The notes below the pieces were generated by a model. The model did not search any database and had not been told where the DNA came from. It was given only the letters and a program-made list of their open reading frames with translations. Source: Perkinsus chesapeaki (Eukaryota; Perkinsozoa; Perkinsida; Perkinsidae). From it: a DNA stretch of 64,000 nt. The stretch is taken from contig JAAPAO010000036.1 of NCBI GenBank assembly GCA_013115145.1, positions 1 through 64,000 of the forward strand, written 5' to 3'. The translations under genes were made by a program, and so were the position numbers. This document shows positions 24,906 through 36,623 of this stretch, one piece after another; position 1 is the stretch's first letter; each line of letters opens with the position of its first letter.

Positions 24906-25199
24906 TGTGACAAATATGGAAGGCTATAACGAATGGTAGAGAACAGTGTCTTGGTGAAGCCAAGGTGGGAGCCTAGGAAGCAAGAGTATGTAGCGGACGG
25001 TGGTTATCAACGGTAAAACACAGCTGTCAATAATTATAACGCAACAGTGTAATGAATAGTAAACGTAGGCTGGTAGTCGTCGACTGACTAGCATCGTCAC
25101 TCGTCCAGCCACCAACTGGTAAGACCCATACCATCTCCAGCTACACTGCCCAGCACTTGCATTGGTGGCAATGGTGCAGTCGGACCTTATCAATCATGA

Positions 25200-26323
25200 T
25201 CAGGCGGATCCTCTCTCCAGCTGCCCACTACCTTTTGCCTCCTTCTCTGCGACAGCCTCCGCCAACGCCGAGTTAGCCTTGGGCTCCTGCCGCTGGTTAA
25301 ACACTATTCCCTTTACAGTGAAGCATATTGTAGCACCTGAAGGAAAACATAGGGGAAGCTAATGGCACCTTGGACGGACCTGGCCTATAGAAAAAGCTAT
25401 CAGTTGCATCGTCTCGTTTATACTGCCATATCCACAGCTTAGTCTGCTCGTCATAGAGGCATGGGTCCCTAACAATGGAAGTACTTCATGCCAGTAGTGA
25501 TAAGCCTACTTAAGGTCGGCATACGGTATATGTACGTCCTTAAACCAGGAGCCCAGCTTCACATAGAGGCCAGTAGCGGTGGATCGATCCACTACACCGA
25601 CAAGCGTCTCACCAACCATTGGCCGAAACACACATAGCCGGAACGCTACTTTACAGAAGGCCCCTCCCTACAGTAGAGAGAATTCTGTATAGAGCTGCTG
25701 AACAGAGAATGGCACTACCTTTTGGTTGTGAAAGTCAGCCGGGTGTATATAGGCATCGGTGATTCTAATAACATCGTAGAGGGCTATCACCAGGCCAACC
25801 TCGGGGATAACTCTATCTACGTACCTAAGAGGTATAAAATAAACTAACCAACGCGGTAGGAATTCCGGATCTTTTTCGTGAAAGTGAATGCCGAAAGAAG
25901 CGAGAGTTCCGTAACTGATTCGGTAAGCAGGGTCGGCATAGCCAAAGATAAACGTGGTCTTGGTACCATCTCGGAAACGACACAATGGAGACACTAAGTA
26001 CCGCTGCTAGGATAATAAAAGTGTTACAGTTACACCACAATCGTACAAGCCTGTACAGAATACACCTGCTCAACGAGAATAAGGAAATAGTAACAGATGG
26101 CTACGAAGGTAACACACGAAATCAAAGGAAAATGGTGAGAAGTAGGATAGAGGTAAGAGGTGCCCTACCGTAATCCCTGAGTCCCTGATAGGCCTGCCAG
26201 CCAGCCCCCCTTGTTGTACTACTTCTCCTGTATCCTCCGCCGTAAATGCGTTATATGTTTTCCTGGCTCAAACTCATCTGGTGGTAGGACAATAGTGTCC
26301 GATACCACTGTGATGATAAACAT
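25200..26323 (-). CDS. RNA polymerase III subunit RPC8 (Rpc25/POLR3H-like)
   Basis: Five exons: 26323-26223, 25824-25719, 25667-25510, 25468-25380 and 25336-25200, all phases closing, about 196 residues. The start MFIITVVSDTIVLPPDEFEP matches the Rpb7/Rpc25 N-terminus, followed by IQEKYVDRVIPEVGLVIALY and DVIRITDAYIHPADF. The OB-fold half has FRLCVFRPMVGETLVGVV, LYVKLGSWFKDVHIPY, the tip TKLWIWQYKRDDATD, and the last strand ATICFTVKGIVFNQ. RPC8 pairs with RPC9 to form the Pol III stalk that acts in initiation at tRNA and 5S genes. The first intron is 398 nt, about eight times the local norm; the other introns are 41-51 nt. Its neighbours on the same strand are ALDH B and PEP mutase. Confidence 0.85.
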
Positions 26324-26463
26324 CGGTAATACGTGCTGCTCACGTCTACTATCTCCATGGCTACACAACACGGTCTTTGCCACACTAGGAAAGGTCCATA
26401 TACAGTACTATAGAAAAATGAAACTAACGAGATGCTAAGGCTACTGTGTACCAGCGACGGTGT

Positions 26464-27806
26464 CTAAGCAGATGGAGCTGTGTGGCCCTTAGTGGCACTG
26501 GTATTGTCATCGATGAAGCTTATGACCTGCTTTATGGGCATAATCTCACCATCGACCTCCTGTGATCGTCCACTGAAACCAGAAAAATTGTGTCATCTAG
26601 AGGGGCAGCAGCAGGAGCGGAATAGCTTACGCCGACAGTATCTCAGAAGCAACCTTGGACATCGCTGGATAGGCAGCACGGATAAGTTGGTTTGCATGAA
26701 TAATAATATTAGCACCGTGCTCGGCGAGCTCAGACTCGTGTACACTGTTGTAACTGAGGAGGAGCAAGTATGAAGGGGGGTGGAGAAGGTGATGATGATG
26801 GCCCACCTAGTAGGCACTAGAATAATAGGAGTCTTCACCTTATCGGGGTATTGCTGACGGAAAACCTGAGTAACAGCAGCAGCAAGTGGGTAGATCGAAC
26901 ACTAGTGAACGAACAGTAGTACTTTGAGGAACTCATAGATCTCTTGGGGATCCTTCTGCCTAGAGTGGATCATAATACCATCACAGCCGCCTTTCTCAAG
27001 ATAGGCTGTAGCTCTACGCATTGCCTAAAGCATGATCCCATAGTTCAGTAATGAGAAGGAGGAGGATACCTCATCTTGTCCAAGGCCGGCGATAAGCGCT
27101 TCAACTCTGGCAAAGATCATGAAGTCGTTGGTGACCTGAGCATCCTTTCCAGCCGCCAGCTTATCACAGAATTCATCAACATCAGCCAGCTGTTGCTTCC
27201 TATAAGCAGTTAAGCGTTTCCACTCAATTAGGGCCTCATCGCCTACCTCTCGGTCCCGAACAGGGAGTTCTGCTTTAGGCCGGTCTTATCCTCAATAACA
27301 CAGGCGCTCACGCCAAGCCGCTCCAACTTCTTAACAGTGAAGCGGAAGATCTCAGCCTCTCCGCCAGTGTCACCATCATAGATCATTGGAAGGGATGAGA
27401 CATCCAAACAATCTTCAACTATCTGGAGCCTCTGTGTGGTATCGACAGTCTCTATATCAGGCATGCCCTTAAGTGTGCTGGATGTCAACGAGGACGACCA
27501 CATGCAATCGAACTTGGCCTGGGAACCTGATTCGCAACGTCTACGATCATCAAACTAGTGGGGACCAGGCGCTACTACCATCGGGCCTCAAACCGCGAGA
27601 TTGCTCAACAATCATGGCCGAGAGCCCCGAGTGGGCCTCCATTGCGCGAATGACACCGTTGTTGGGCTGAAACAGTAGAAGACATGCAACCTAGATGTAT
27701 GTAGGTAGTTCCATACCGCTCTCGCCTTGATGAGCTGCCTCAATGAGGCAAGTCTAGCAGTAGCTGTAGTGGAGGCAAAACCACGACGGGCAAAATTGGC
27801 CAACAT
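26464..27806 (-). CDS. phosphoenolpyruvate mutase (phosphonate biosynthesis)
   Basis: A multi-exon gene starts at the ATG at 27806 with a basic, Ser/Thr/Arg-rich leader ([20 protein letters not shown]), typical of a mitochondrial presequence. Next come [45 protein letters not shown] (Asp pair binding Mg2+) and [16 protein letters not shown]. The loop K-x-N-S is the signature separating PEP mutase and phosphonopyruvate hydrolase from isocitrate-lyase-type enzymes, which have Cys there. Then follow [51 protein letters not shown] and [19 protein letters not shown], ending at 26464. PEP mutase makes phosphonopyruvate, the first step to aminoethylphosphonate. Phosphonopyruvate hydrolase is the alternative. 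Confidence 0.88.
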
Positions 27807-28143
27807 ACGGAAGAGAAATAATAATAATAACTCAGAGAAAAGAGCGGTATGGCCTGTAACAGTTACCTTACTGGCGTGACACAATTCGGGACAGCCCCAT
27901 TACCACGCAGACTCTCCTGCTCTACTGTATATTGATCGGTCAGGCTTACTGAGACAACAACTACGCCTCCTATTTCTGGTGACCATAGCCTATACTATCC
28001 CTCACCGATCTTCACACTATCAATTCGGGGTCTATACCAGCTCACCGTGGCTACTAGCCTAGGATGCTCCAAGCGAGGGGAATGATGAGCTAGGGAACAC
28101 AACGATTATATGGAATGGAAATGATGAAACTGTCCCGTTCACG
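27807..28143. other. short intergenic between U2AF and PEP mutase
   Basis: About 340 bp between the U2AF stop and the PEP mutase start, both on the minus strand. It must carry the U2AF 3' UTR and PEP mutase promoter or processing signals. No motif was recognised. Confidence 0.4.
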
Positions 28144-30755
28144 TTAGTCCACAATCTCACAATCGACATCGGCCTTCTCAGTGGTCGTCTTGCTACCAGA
28201 GTCTCCTGAACATCAGCACGCATACGCAAGCTTAGCACAAGTGAGCTTTACCCTCCTCAGGTGCCTTCCCGCTATCAGCCTCCTCACTAGCTCCACTCTC
28301 CTCTTCAGCAATAGCTGTAGGACCATTCCCTAAAGGCAACTAGTAACATCATCCAGCATCCCTCATCAGAGTTCCCTCTATACCAGCTGTCGGTGGGGGA
28401 GGCTTAGGAGCTTGGACCGGCCTCACTGCCATTGTCATACTCTCCACGTTATATAAGGTGTACTTGCCCATCCTATACCTGAAACACAAGCTGTAGTTAA
28501 AGGGAGCCCAACCCAGAAGGAGCTGGCAGACCTGTCCGTCGGGTAGAAGGCAGCACACATGGTTCGGTCGTCGAATTTCCGACCGTTATTGGTAGCCTGG
28601 AACTTCCTGGCTGCTGTGATGTCCGCAAACTGCACAAATATCTTACCAACACCGTTGGCATATGGTGTCAGACTTGCTGAGGGCTGAGAGCAGGGAGTCG
28701 TACATACGATTATACGAAGGAGTGGTATGGAAACCTTACACGCGGAACTCGGACCTCCAGCACAGTGCCGTGCTTCTGGGCCTCCTCTCGAATCTCATCT
28801 TCTATTGACTTCACCTCTACAAAAAGCTTTGTCCCTCCTCTATTCCCCCTTTCCCTTACTACCATTCTCCGACATAAGATCCTCTATATAAACAGCATTT
28901 AGAAGCTGCACTACTGTACTAGGGATCGAGCCTATCTCCCGACCTGCCTTCAACTGGGCTGCTAGAGCTGGGTTAGCCAACACTCTTGCTGTCATCGAAG
29001 GTACCTATAACGCTCCATCCCTCCCAATAATCAGAGCCCCACTGGCTACCCCTCCCGAGCCATCAGCCAAGTTGGTCGCTGGGCCTCCGATACCAGCTGC
29101 CTGAACAACACCATGCCAACACATTAGTGACCAGTATGCGACTTACCCCGCCTTGCTGTGCGTCTGGGACGAGCCTCGTTACACTGAGGCTGTAGTTTCC
29201 CAATACGAACTGGTCCAAGGCATAGAGGCAGTTCTCGGCATCAGGCGGATCTGAGGTTCAAAAGGTTACTAAGATCCTCCATAGCGTCCCTTACTTTCAA
29301 ATTGACAAAAGCCATAACCTTTGCTCAGCCCAGTGGTCCTGTCTCTTATGAGACTCACCATGTTCAGCGGCCCGAACTGCTCCAGAAGCTCTCGAAGATA
29401 AGTCTCGGTCATGACCTATAAGAACCTTAAAGCTCATACCAAACTTCCGCCAAATCTCACCGGTGGTAGATGATATATTCCAAGCTGCAAGTTGGGCCCT
29501 GCCGCCTTCTTCTCAGCAGATCCCCCTAGGCATCACTCACCAACGAAGCCCATATGATCCCTTATGCTACCACAGAGCTCTTCAATAGTGAGGTTCTGGA
29601 TCTCCTCTGCTGTTATAGTCTTCGAAGGATCCTCTTTATTGTAGCCGTGTGGCCTCGTAATAGCCAGCTTCCGGCCGTCCAAATCGATGCCTAAGGCCTC
29701 ACAACTATAGTAGCCAATCCTATTAGGCAACAATGTTACCCGCAGCAGTCATCCATTTGGATTTGAAAAGGAAATCAATCTAGTTTCAATTATATCAAAT
29801 AGCCAGCGAAATATATAATAGAATTCTCCACCGTCTAGACACCCCTCAAACCGATAGTACCGTTCAATCTCATAGCCACTGTTGCTGCTATAGGCGTCCG
29901 AAACTCGACCAAGGCTGTACGGCTGTGTCCATCGGAGACAAGGAAAAATACAGATACAACCTGAGAACCATTTCATAGTCATGTAAGAAGCTGTATGGGA
30001 ACGTACTGGGTGCAAAGGTGTAGTCTTGCTACTATTGCCAGTAACAGCAAAGAGGGCTCCCTTGAAGAAGTCCATTACTGACTGCTGGCTAGAGTCCCTC
30101 TGTCGGATATTCTTAACAGTAAGCCTTCTTTCAGAGGGATCTCCCTTCACCTACACCACCGACACTTCCAGTTTACTTTGCCCCCTGTTCTATAACCTTT
30201 CCCATGGCTGCTGTAGAGGCCACCCCTTCCCCTTGTGGAGCTGACGAGACCGGCGGGGCAGCACCTGTACAGCAAACCGAGCTACGAAGGGCAAATTATA
30301 GATGTCGGCGGCGGCTTACTGAAAACACTCGGAGTCGGATCCGGAGAGTCCCGTCGTGACCTCTTGCTGCGGTCACGCGACCTTGACCGTCTTCTCTCCC
30401 GGCGCGATCGTCCCCGAGATCGAGAGCGATCTAAACGAAAGAAGCTCCAATTGAATGTCAATGACAGAAGGAAACTCCCTTTAAACGGAAGCTTCAGCGG
30501 AGTGATATGCCAAATGAGACTATCCACATTCCAGCCGCAAAAGGCTGAACCATATCGATTGCTCAAGACCGGCAGGTGCATGTCCATGCGAGCCTCCCTT
30601 TGATCCCCAACGAGAGCTACTAGTTGAGTGTTAAGCTACGCAAGGGCAGTGGGCAGCTACCAGCAAAGACTACCTCTATCCTGATCATCACGCTCCCTTG
30701 ATCTGCGACGGCGAGACGAACGATCTCGGGAGCGAGATCTGGACCGGCTACCCAT
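28144..30755 (-). CDS. U2AF large subunit (U2AF65-like) splicing factor
   Basis: A multi-exon gene starts at the ATG at 30755. The N-terminus is an RS domain (MGSRSRSRSRDRSSRRR), then an intron of about 235 nt, then more RS dipeptides and PTPSVFSKPPPTS. RRM1 begins with RRLTVKNI and MDFFKGALFAV and ends LDGRKLAITRPHGY, the U2AF pattern before the linker. A second RRM lies around 28.9-29.4 kb in small exons that I did not fully assemble. The C-terminal UHM-type RRM has VQFADITAARKFQATNNGRK, RTMCAAFYPTDR and YRMGKYTLYNVES. A Pro-rich and acidic tail ends CEIVD at 28144; two further introns in this tail close in phase. U2AF65 recognises the polypyrimidine tract at 3' splice sites. The tail is longer than in animal U2AF65. 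Confidence 0.85.
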
Positions 30756-30798
30756 TGTACGAGGGGGCTAACAACCAACTGGGCGACGGGGAAATGAA

Positions 30799-31059
30799 AG
30801 GGCTCTGCCTATCCAGTGGGATATGAGAGGGCTCTGCCTATCCAGTGGGATATGGGAGGGCTCTGCCTATCCAGTGGGATATGAGAGGGCTCTGCCTATC
30901 CAGTGGGATATGAGAGGGCTCTGCCTATCCAGTGGGATATGAGAGGGCTCTCCCTATCCAGTGGGATATGAGAGGGCTCTGCCTATCCAGTGGGATATGA
31001 GAGGGCTCTGCCTATCCAGTGGGATATGAGAGGGCTCTGCCTATCCAGTGGGAGATGTA
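30799..31059. repeat. minisatellite, 9 tandem copies of a 29-bp unit
   Basis: Nine head-to-tail copies of a 29-bp unit begin AGGGCTCTGCCTATCCAGTG and continue GGATATGAG. Copies are nearly perfect: single substitutions occur in copies 2 and 6, and the last copy ends GGAGATGTA. Units abut with no spacer. The array lies 44 bp upstream of the U2AF start codon on the minus strand, so it is in its promoter or 5' UTR. Confidence 0.97.
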
Positions 31060-31604
31060 AGGATATGCCCTCAACTACCCGCAACATGAGTTTCCCCTGG
31101 CAGCGGTCCAACTAATGGCTTTAAATCGTAGTAGTGGCCTATCTCACAAGCCCAATTGGATAGAATAAACCAAACACTGTCGTCTGTATTGAAGGTAGTA
31201 ATAGTGATGTTGGCTTCTACAACAATAGCGGCATACATCTACCATTAGGAGAGGCGATGATGGCTATTGCAGAGTGCACGGAGGAAACTCGAAAGGAGGA
31301 AACTATAAAAGCTATATGGCATCAACATCGACATCCGACCCATCGTCTTCAAGATCATCTTGAACCTAAACAAACAACAGTTCCGCGACCCCAAGAACAT
31401 AATACCATCCCCCGCCACTCTCCCTTGATAAATTCCTATTCGTAATACTGCTTAGAACCACGATTTACTACCGGTACTATACGAATTGTCTATTGCCCAG
31501 TAGCAGCAGCAGTTCGCCATACGTGGCGTAGTTCAACAACCTTGATAGAGAAGTTCGTAAGTAGAGGAAAGTTACGTATTAGTACGACAATCTTTTGTGG
31601 TTAA
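31060..31604. other. intergenic between eIF5 and the minisatellite
   Basis: About 540 bp with no supported gene. A plus-strand frame at 31257-31445 is unsupported. This is the eIF5 3' flank. Confidence 0.35.
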
Positions 31605-33690
31605 TTAATAGTCTATATGTCGCTTAGTAGGATAGTAAACGATGTGGAAGTCCCTTCGCATCAAAGTATCCTGTTGAGATCCTCTTATCCCCCCTACCTT
31701 AGGGGCCTTCTTCTGTGCTACTGAATTCTTCTTCTTAGGACTCTCTTCCTCCTCCTCCTCATCGTCATCACTATCATCATCATCATCATCCTCGCTACTG
31801 CTATCCTCCGCCTCCGCAGTTTTGAGCCATTCTAGGAAGGGAGCTGCCGCCTTGCGACACAACGAGAAACTGCAAAGTATTTGTGCCCTTCCAATCCCTT
31901 CCTATTGCCCGCGCTCCTACCCTCTTCTGTTATTATTGGTCTCATAGTGCTTCAACAGAGCCGATTCAGTGACGAGGTTCTCATCGTAGAGGTCCTTGAG
32001 GACATAGGGGTAATGGGCAATCTTCGTTTTATCCGGGTGCATCGCATACATAACCTCGAATGCTTCACAAACCTACACCCAACACCGTAAGCGAAGAGAA
32101 AACCTGCAGCAGAGCCTACCTCAGCAGTGGTCAGACCAGCATTCTCGATGACGCGTCCGACATAGGGCAGACGAGCCTCAAAGGTGTCCTTACAAAGCCC
32201 CTTCTCTTCAGCAGAAAATATGACCTTATTAGAAGCAAGCTCCACGACTGTACGGCAGCGGCAGCAGCCGCCGCCATGCGCCTACCTCCAGTGCTACGTA
32301 GAGCCGAGTAACGTGAGAGAATCTTTGAGATATCTGCAGTAAGCGAAGCTCTTGTAGGAAGTCGTCAACAGGCATCGTAGGAAGGCCTAAAAATGCACAA
32401 TGTCAGCGGAGCGAAGTAGAATTCCGGCGAATCTATTATGCGCCACAGTCCTACCTCCAGCGTCCTTAACCGCAGCGGCCAACGGATCGAGAACAGCTTC
32501 CTGGAGCTCAGGGCTCTGTGACGTGAGAGGGGCCAGTTCCATTTCTTGTGTACTGCTGTCCCCAGCATCACCAGCGGCACCACCATCTGAGCGTTCACTG
32601 ACTAATCGAGCCGCCTATGTATAGGCAACAGTACCCTTTTGGGAAGCCTCATCTCCTGAGCTTTTCTTAGAATGCTTCTTCTTGCTGCTCTTCTTAGTAC
32701 TTCCCTCCTCACTTGCCTCATCATCGTGCTTATGATGCTTATGGTGCTTCTTCTCGGACCTTACCAACAACACTATGCCTATCCTTCTCCATACCGCTCT
32801 TCTCTCATAAGCCGTGGAGATGCCTTATATACCCTCCCCCACATACTTATCCTTTTTCTCCTTTTTCTCTTTCCTTTCGCCATCATCCTCTCCCCTATCC
32901 TCCTTATCCTTCTTATGCTTCTTCTCCTTTTTCTCCTTCTTTTCCTTCACTACTACCTCCTCCTCCTCATCATCCTCACCAGCTGCTTCCTGACCATCCC
33001 CAAATGCCCCTACAAACAGCCCATTTGTTACCTTTCGTTGCCGTTCAGCCTTCTCTCTTTGCCTCTCAGCCTTATCCTTCTTACGCGTCTTTGCTATACC
33101 ACCGAAGCCTTCTGTCCCTTGTGGAGGGTTCTTCAATATAAACGTAGCCACCTTGTGAGTGGTATCCAAGCTGCCTCTCCAGCCGCAAGCCTTGCAGACA
33201 CCCTTAATGTCTCCCTTCTTCACACTCATATCAATTTCAGGTAGATGGCAATTTTGACATAGGACGTATCTAAGGTCCAAGCGTGAAGATTCCATGAGAG
33301 CTCAACTTTCTACCGCTCAATGAACTTATCCAAAAGTGCCTGCATGTCAGCTTGTTGATGCTCACCATTGACGATAGCCTTATCAGTTGACTCGTCGAAT
33401 TTACTCTGAGCTCCAAGTTCGCAGCCGAAGAACTTAGTGGGGTAGGACGGTGGCCTCTTAAGGGCCTAACAGAGCCCTCTTGAAACCCCAAAGTGTCCTT
33501 CCTTACCCTAGCCACATCGACCATATTTACAATGTTGGTTTTGATACCATTGCCTCTTCCTTCTATCTTCACGACCAACTTAGGCATTTTGTATCTGTAC
33601 ACTGCCATATTATCCATTTCAGTGAAATGGCTCCCTCTACCTGTATGCCGGGTCGTCGTTGTGGCTCGGGATATTGACCATGGACGCCAT
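31605..33690 (-). CDS. eukaryotic translation initiation factor 5 (eIF5)
   Basis: The start is [16 protein letters not shown] at 33690, spliced to [20 protein letters not shown], the eIF5/eIF2-beta N-terminal fold with the Arg finger region near residue 15. Next are [10 protein letters not shown], then [17 protein letters not shown], then a 43-nt intron into [13 protein letters not shown] and [16 protein letters not shown], a C2-C2 zinc-binding domain, and [11 protein letters not shown] long Lys/Glu/Asp-rich linker follows ([16 protein letters not shown]), longer than in animals. The C-terminal W2 (HEAT) domain is spread over small exons between 32.6 and 31.8 kb and ends [18 protein letters not shown] plus an acidic run. 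eIF5 is the GTPase activator for eIF2 at start-codon recognition. The last few residues after KKAPK could be altered by an unseen intron. Confidence 0.9.
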
Positions 33691-34100
33691 TTTCTAGCAT
33701 GTCCTATCTTAAGGGAATTACTAAACAATACGGTATCAACTCCACCGTCGACCAAAAGTTGGACTATTAAACCCGCTGGGCCACGTCCTCTATATTGGCC
33801 ATAGGTCGTTCTTAAGTTCCGATACGCGACCCCACATTTTGTAGGAACTCACCCATAATATTAAACGGACGGTATTGCGTCGCTCCGCCTCAGTAGCGTC
33901 ACATGTTTCACATTTTTAAGCGGAATGCCAGGTTAACAGCGCTCGCCTTTCGAGACGGATCGTTTTACCGCGAGTTGCGAAGATACGGTCTGTGTCGATT
34001 GTGTATAGTACCATCGAAGTAACTGTGAAGAAAGCCTTTTGTGTGGCCAACAATAACCACTTTTCAGTGTTTTGGATTGCTGGTATCTTGAAACCTTGAA
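33691..34100. promoter_or_regulatory. divergent intergenic region between eIF5 and the LRR membrane protein
   Basis: About 410 bp between two outward-facing starts. Both promoters and 5' UTRs must lie here. No element was recognised. Confidence 0.4.
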
Positions 34101-36623
34101 ATGAGCTCTCTGGCATGTGGTGATATGACCATGTGCAACAACTGTCAACGAGTCCAAGCGGGCCCAGACGTTGAGAGGATCTCCCCTGAAATCGACGGTA
34201 GCGCTTCCTCCGTCGGAGCACCTGAACTTATCGACCAGCGAGCTGTTGCCAACACCTCCGAGGATACAACTCAGCCTGTTTCGCTTCATTCTGATTTGGA
34301 GCCCGTAACTTTTACGAAGTACGACTCCCCTGAAGCAGGCCCTGATGAAGATCCTGAGGAGCCGATGTCGCTCGAGGCCGCCATTGAAGCCGTTCAATCA
34401 CACAACGGCTCCGGTCGAGTGTCTATCGAGGAGCCTCTTCCCATGCGACCTAAAGTCGAACCAGTGAGTTGTCCCTTTATGTTCGTACGGATCTCCTAAC
34501 TTCTCAGCGTTCTCGTCGATTGGCTGCAAGACGATCCAATCTGGAGCAGATGGCAGTCGTCCTAGTCGACAAATACAATACAGCCTATAGGATAGTTCTA
34601 CTTTTACTTTTGGTAAGTTGTTATCTATTTGACCGATTTCACTTTTACCAGAAACATCCTTTTGTTGCCTTTTACTTTCTACGTTTGTATATATGTTTCT
34701 AATTGGCCTCGTTCGTCCAAGGCTTCTGGGGGTCTCCCCGCTTATCTCGACAGTTGGTCTCTATGGGGTTCGTTTGCTGTTCAGATCTTATTAGCCTTTG
34801 TTTGCGGAATCCAGTGCTACGCCCAGTTCATTGTACCGGTACCACCTACGGCCTCCGAACTAGACACCCTAGCTCCGGAGACTCTGACGAACCCTCAGAA
34901 CACGCGTTACGAAACCACTGCCGCTGGTGTGGTTGAGACCATCATTCTTGGATCGATCGGCCTGGTCTCATTGGTGCGAGCTGTGATGCTGGTGAAGACG
35001 ATGTTCATGAGTGCAGAGGATAAGTTGAAGAGCGAGCGGTATCACATTCAGAAAGTACAGATATGTAAGGATCGCTCCGAGTGCACTATCCGAAAAAGGA
35101 TAAAATGCATGTACACCACTTTACGCAACAACTTGTCGATGACGGGCGATTGGTTCTGGTATGGCTATTTTGCCATCCAGATCAGTGATACAATAGTGCA
35201 AATTATCAGACTGCTGGAGCAGGGCGGTCGAACCCTGACTGGAGACCAAGGCCCTGTGGCTGACCGTTTGGCTATCATGACTCAGGCAACTATCATCCTT
35301 CTTGTACTGTTGATAGGACCGATAACTCTGATTCTCAATAACAGGGTCTGGGCTACTCTCTTCGACGTCATAGCGGCCTTCAGCTTCACCACTGCCTATC
35401 TCATCGTGTCCGGCAAGATCATACAACCTGATACTTGGCACACTTTACATTTTAAAACTTTCATCGCATTCTTTTCGAGCCTGCTTCCTGCCGTCATGTC
35501 TCTTGAACATATATTAAGCATTGATGACTACCTTATCGATGTGGCCAAACATCCCGAGCTCACTCGTGGTCAGCGTCGAGGACGTCTCAGATGCTTCATG
35601 ATCGCCTTCACATTGTGGTTTATTGGTATTAGCGGCTACAGCTACGTATCAATAACTCAGTTTAAAGGAGACTGCCCTGATGTCATCTCGAGGTTCAAAG
35701 AGGAATGCCTCCTGCCTGTGTACCCAATCCTGGACTCTGATTCTTGTGACTGTCGAATGGCATCTGTTTATCTTCAAGGTGATTGTGTGCAAGACGACAT
35801 GACCAGATTGCAACTATACAATAGGATAGAGTACTTGATGATATCCGACAACAACCCAACACCTTCGGCGTCCTGTACCAATGAGTCTCAAGCTCTTGTT
35901 GAGACTGTCTCCCAGCTCAGTGAGCTCGTCGTCTTGAGCTTGGTCGCGGTGCCTTTAACGAATCTTACCTTCTCACCACTGCAGCGTCTTGAAGTACTCT
36001 TAACCCCAGCTACTCAGTTGGCTCATGTCCCTGATGATGTGCATCAACGCTTCCCAGCCATTCGGTCCTTCCAGTTCGAGCTGTCGCGCATCCAGACACT
36101 TCCGTTCGACTCGCTTCAGCAGCTGACCCATCTGGAGTACCTCGGTTTGGCAGGCAACACTATTTGCCAAACGGCAACCTTTCCGGCTTGGACCACGGGC
36201 ATTGTCGACTGTGGGTCTAACGAAAATGCGTGTGCCGTCGACGCTTCCCTGGTCGGGCTGTCGCAGTCTTTAACAGGATACTGCAGAAAGTGGACGCTGG
36301 GCGGCGGGTCCCAGTTGTGTCTGCCGGCCTGCACCAACTTCTTTGCTCCAACGTTTGCTAGTACCGACATGGACAGCAGCGGTACAATGAGCGCACAGGA
36401 GAACACGGCCTTGTTCCAAATGTTCGGCCTCATACCTGCGGGCACCAATGTGAGTGTGGCCCTCCAACAGTGCGTGATGGAAGCCTGTGGGAAGACAGCG
36501 GCTGATGAACTGACAGCATCGGTTGAAGCAGTGGTAAGGAGACAGCTTTTGTGCAGCGGGTTGAGTGTTGGTTTATTTCAGTTATTCCTTCTTGGCGAGT
36601 CGAGCTGTGAAGCCTGTCCTTGA
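34101..36623 (+). CDS. polytopic membrane protein with LRR and EF-hand-like segments
   Basis: Three exons, 34101-34463, 34508-34612 and 34722-36623, have introns of 44 and 109 nt and give about 790 residues. Residues 1-120 are acidic and soluble, with a possible CNNC pair. Seven or eight hydrophobic helices follow: YRIVLLLLL, FAVQILLAFVCGIQCYAQFI, VVETIILGSIGLVSLV, WYGYFAIQISDTIVQII, TIILLVLLIGPITLIL, FDVIAAFSFTTAYLIV, TFIAFFSSLLPAVM and FMIAFTLWFIGISGYSYV. The C-terminal 300 residues are Cys-rich and contain LRR-like turns (LTHLEYLGLAGNTI) and DMDSSGTMSAQE, which fits an EF-hand loop. It is probably a plasma-membrane sensor or channel-like protein, but no known family is recognised. Confidence 0.75.

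Noticed and set aside
25668-25994. Reading the RPC8 5' end as one uninterrupted exon from 25994
   Set aside because: That frame gives an N-terminus unlike the family, whereas the exon at 26323-26223 supplies the conserved start and closes in phase.
30799-31059. CRISPR-like array
   Set aside because: The 29-bp units abut with no unique spacers, and the window is eukaryotic. It is a minisatellite.
32672-33244. Long hydrophobic plus-strand frame
   Set aside because: It is the antisense shadow of the Lys/Glu-rich linker of eIF5; reversed Lys/Glu codons read as Leu/Phe/Ser.
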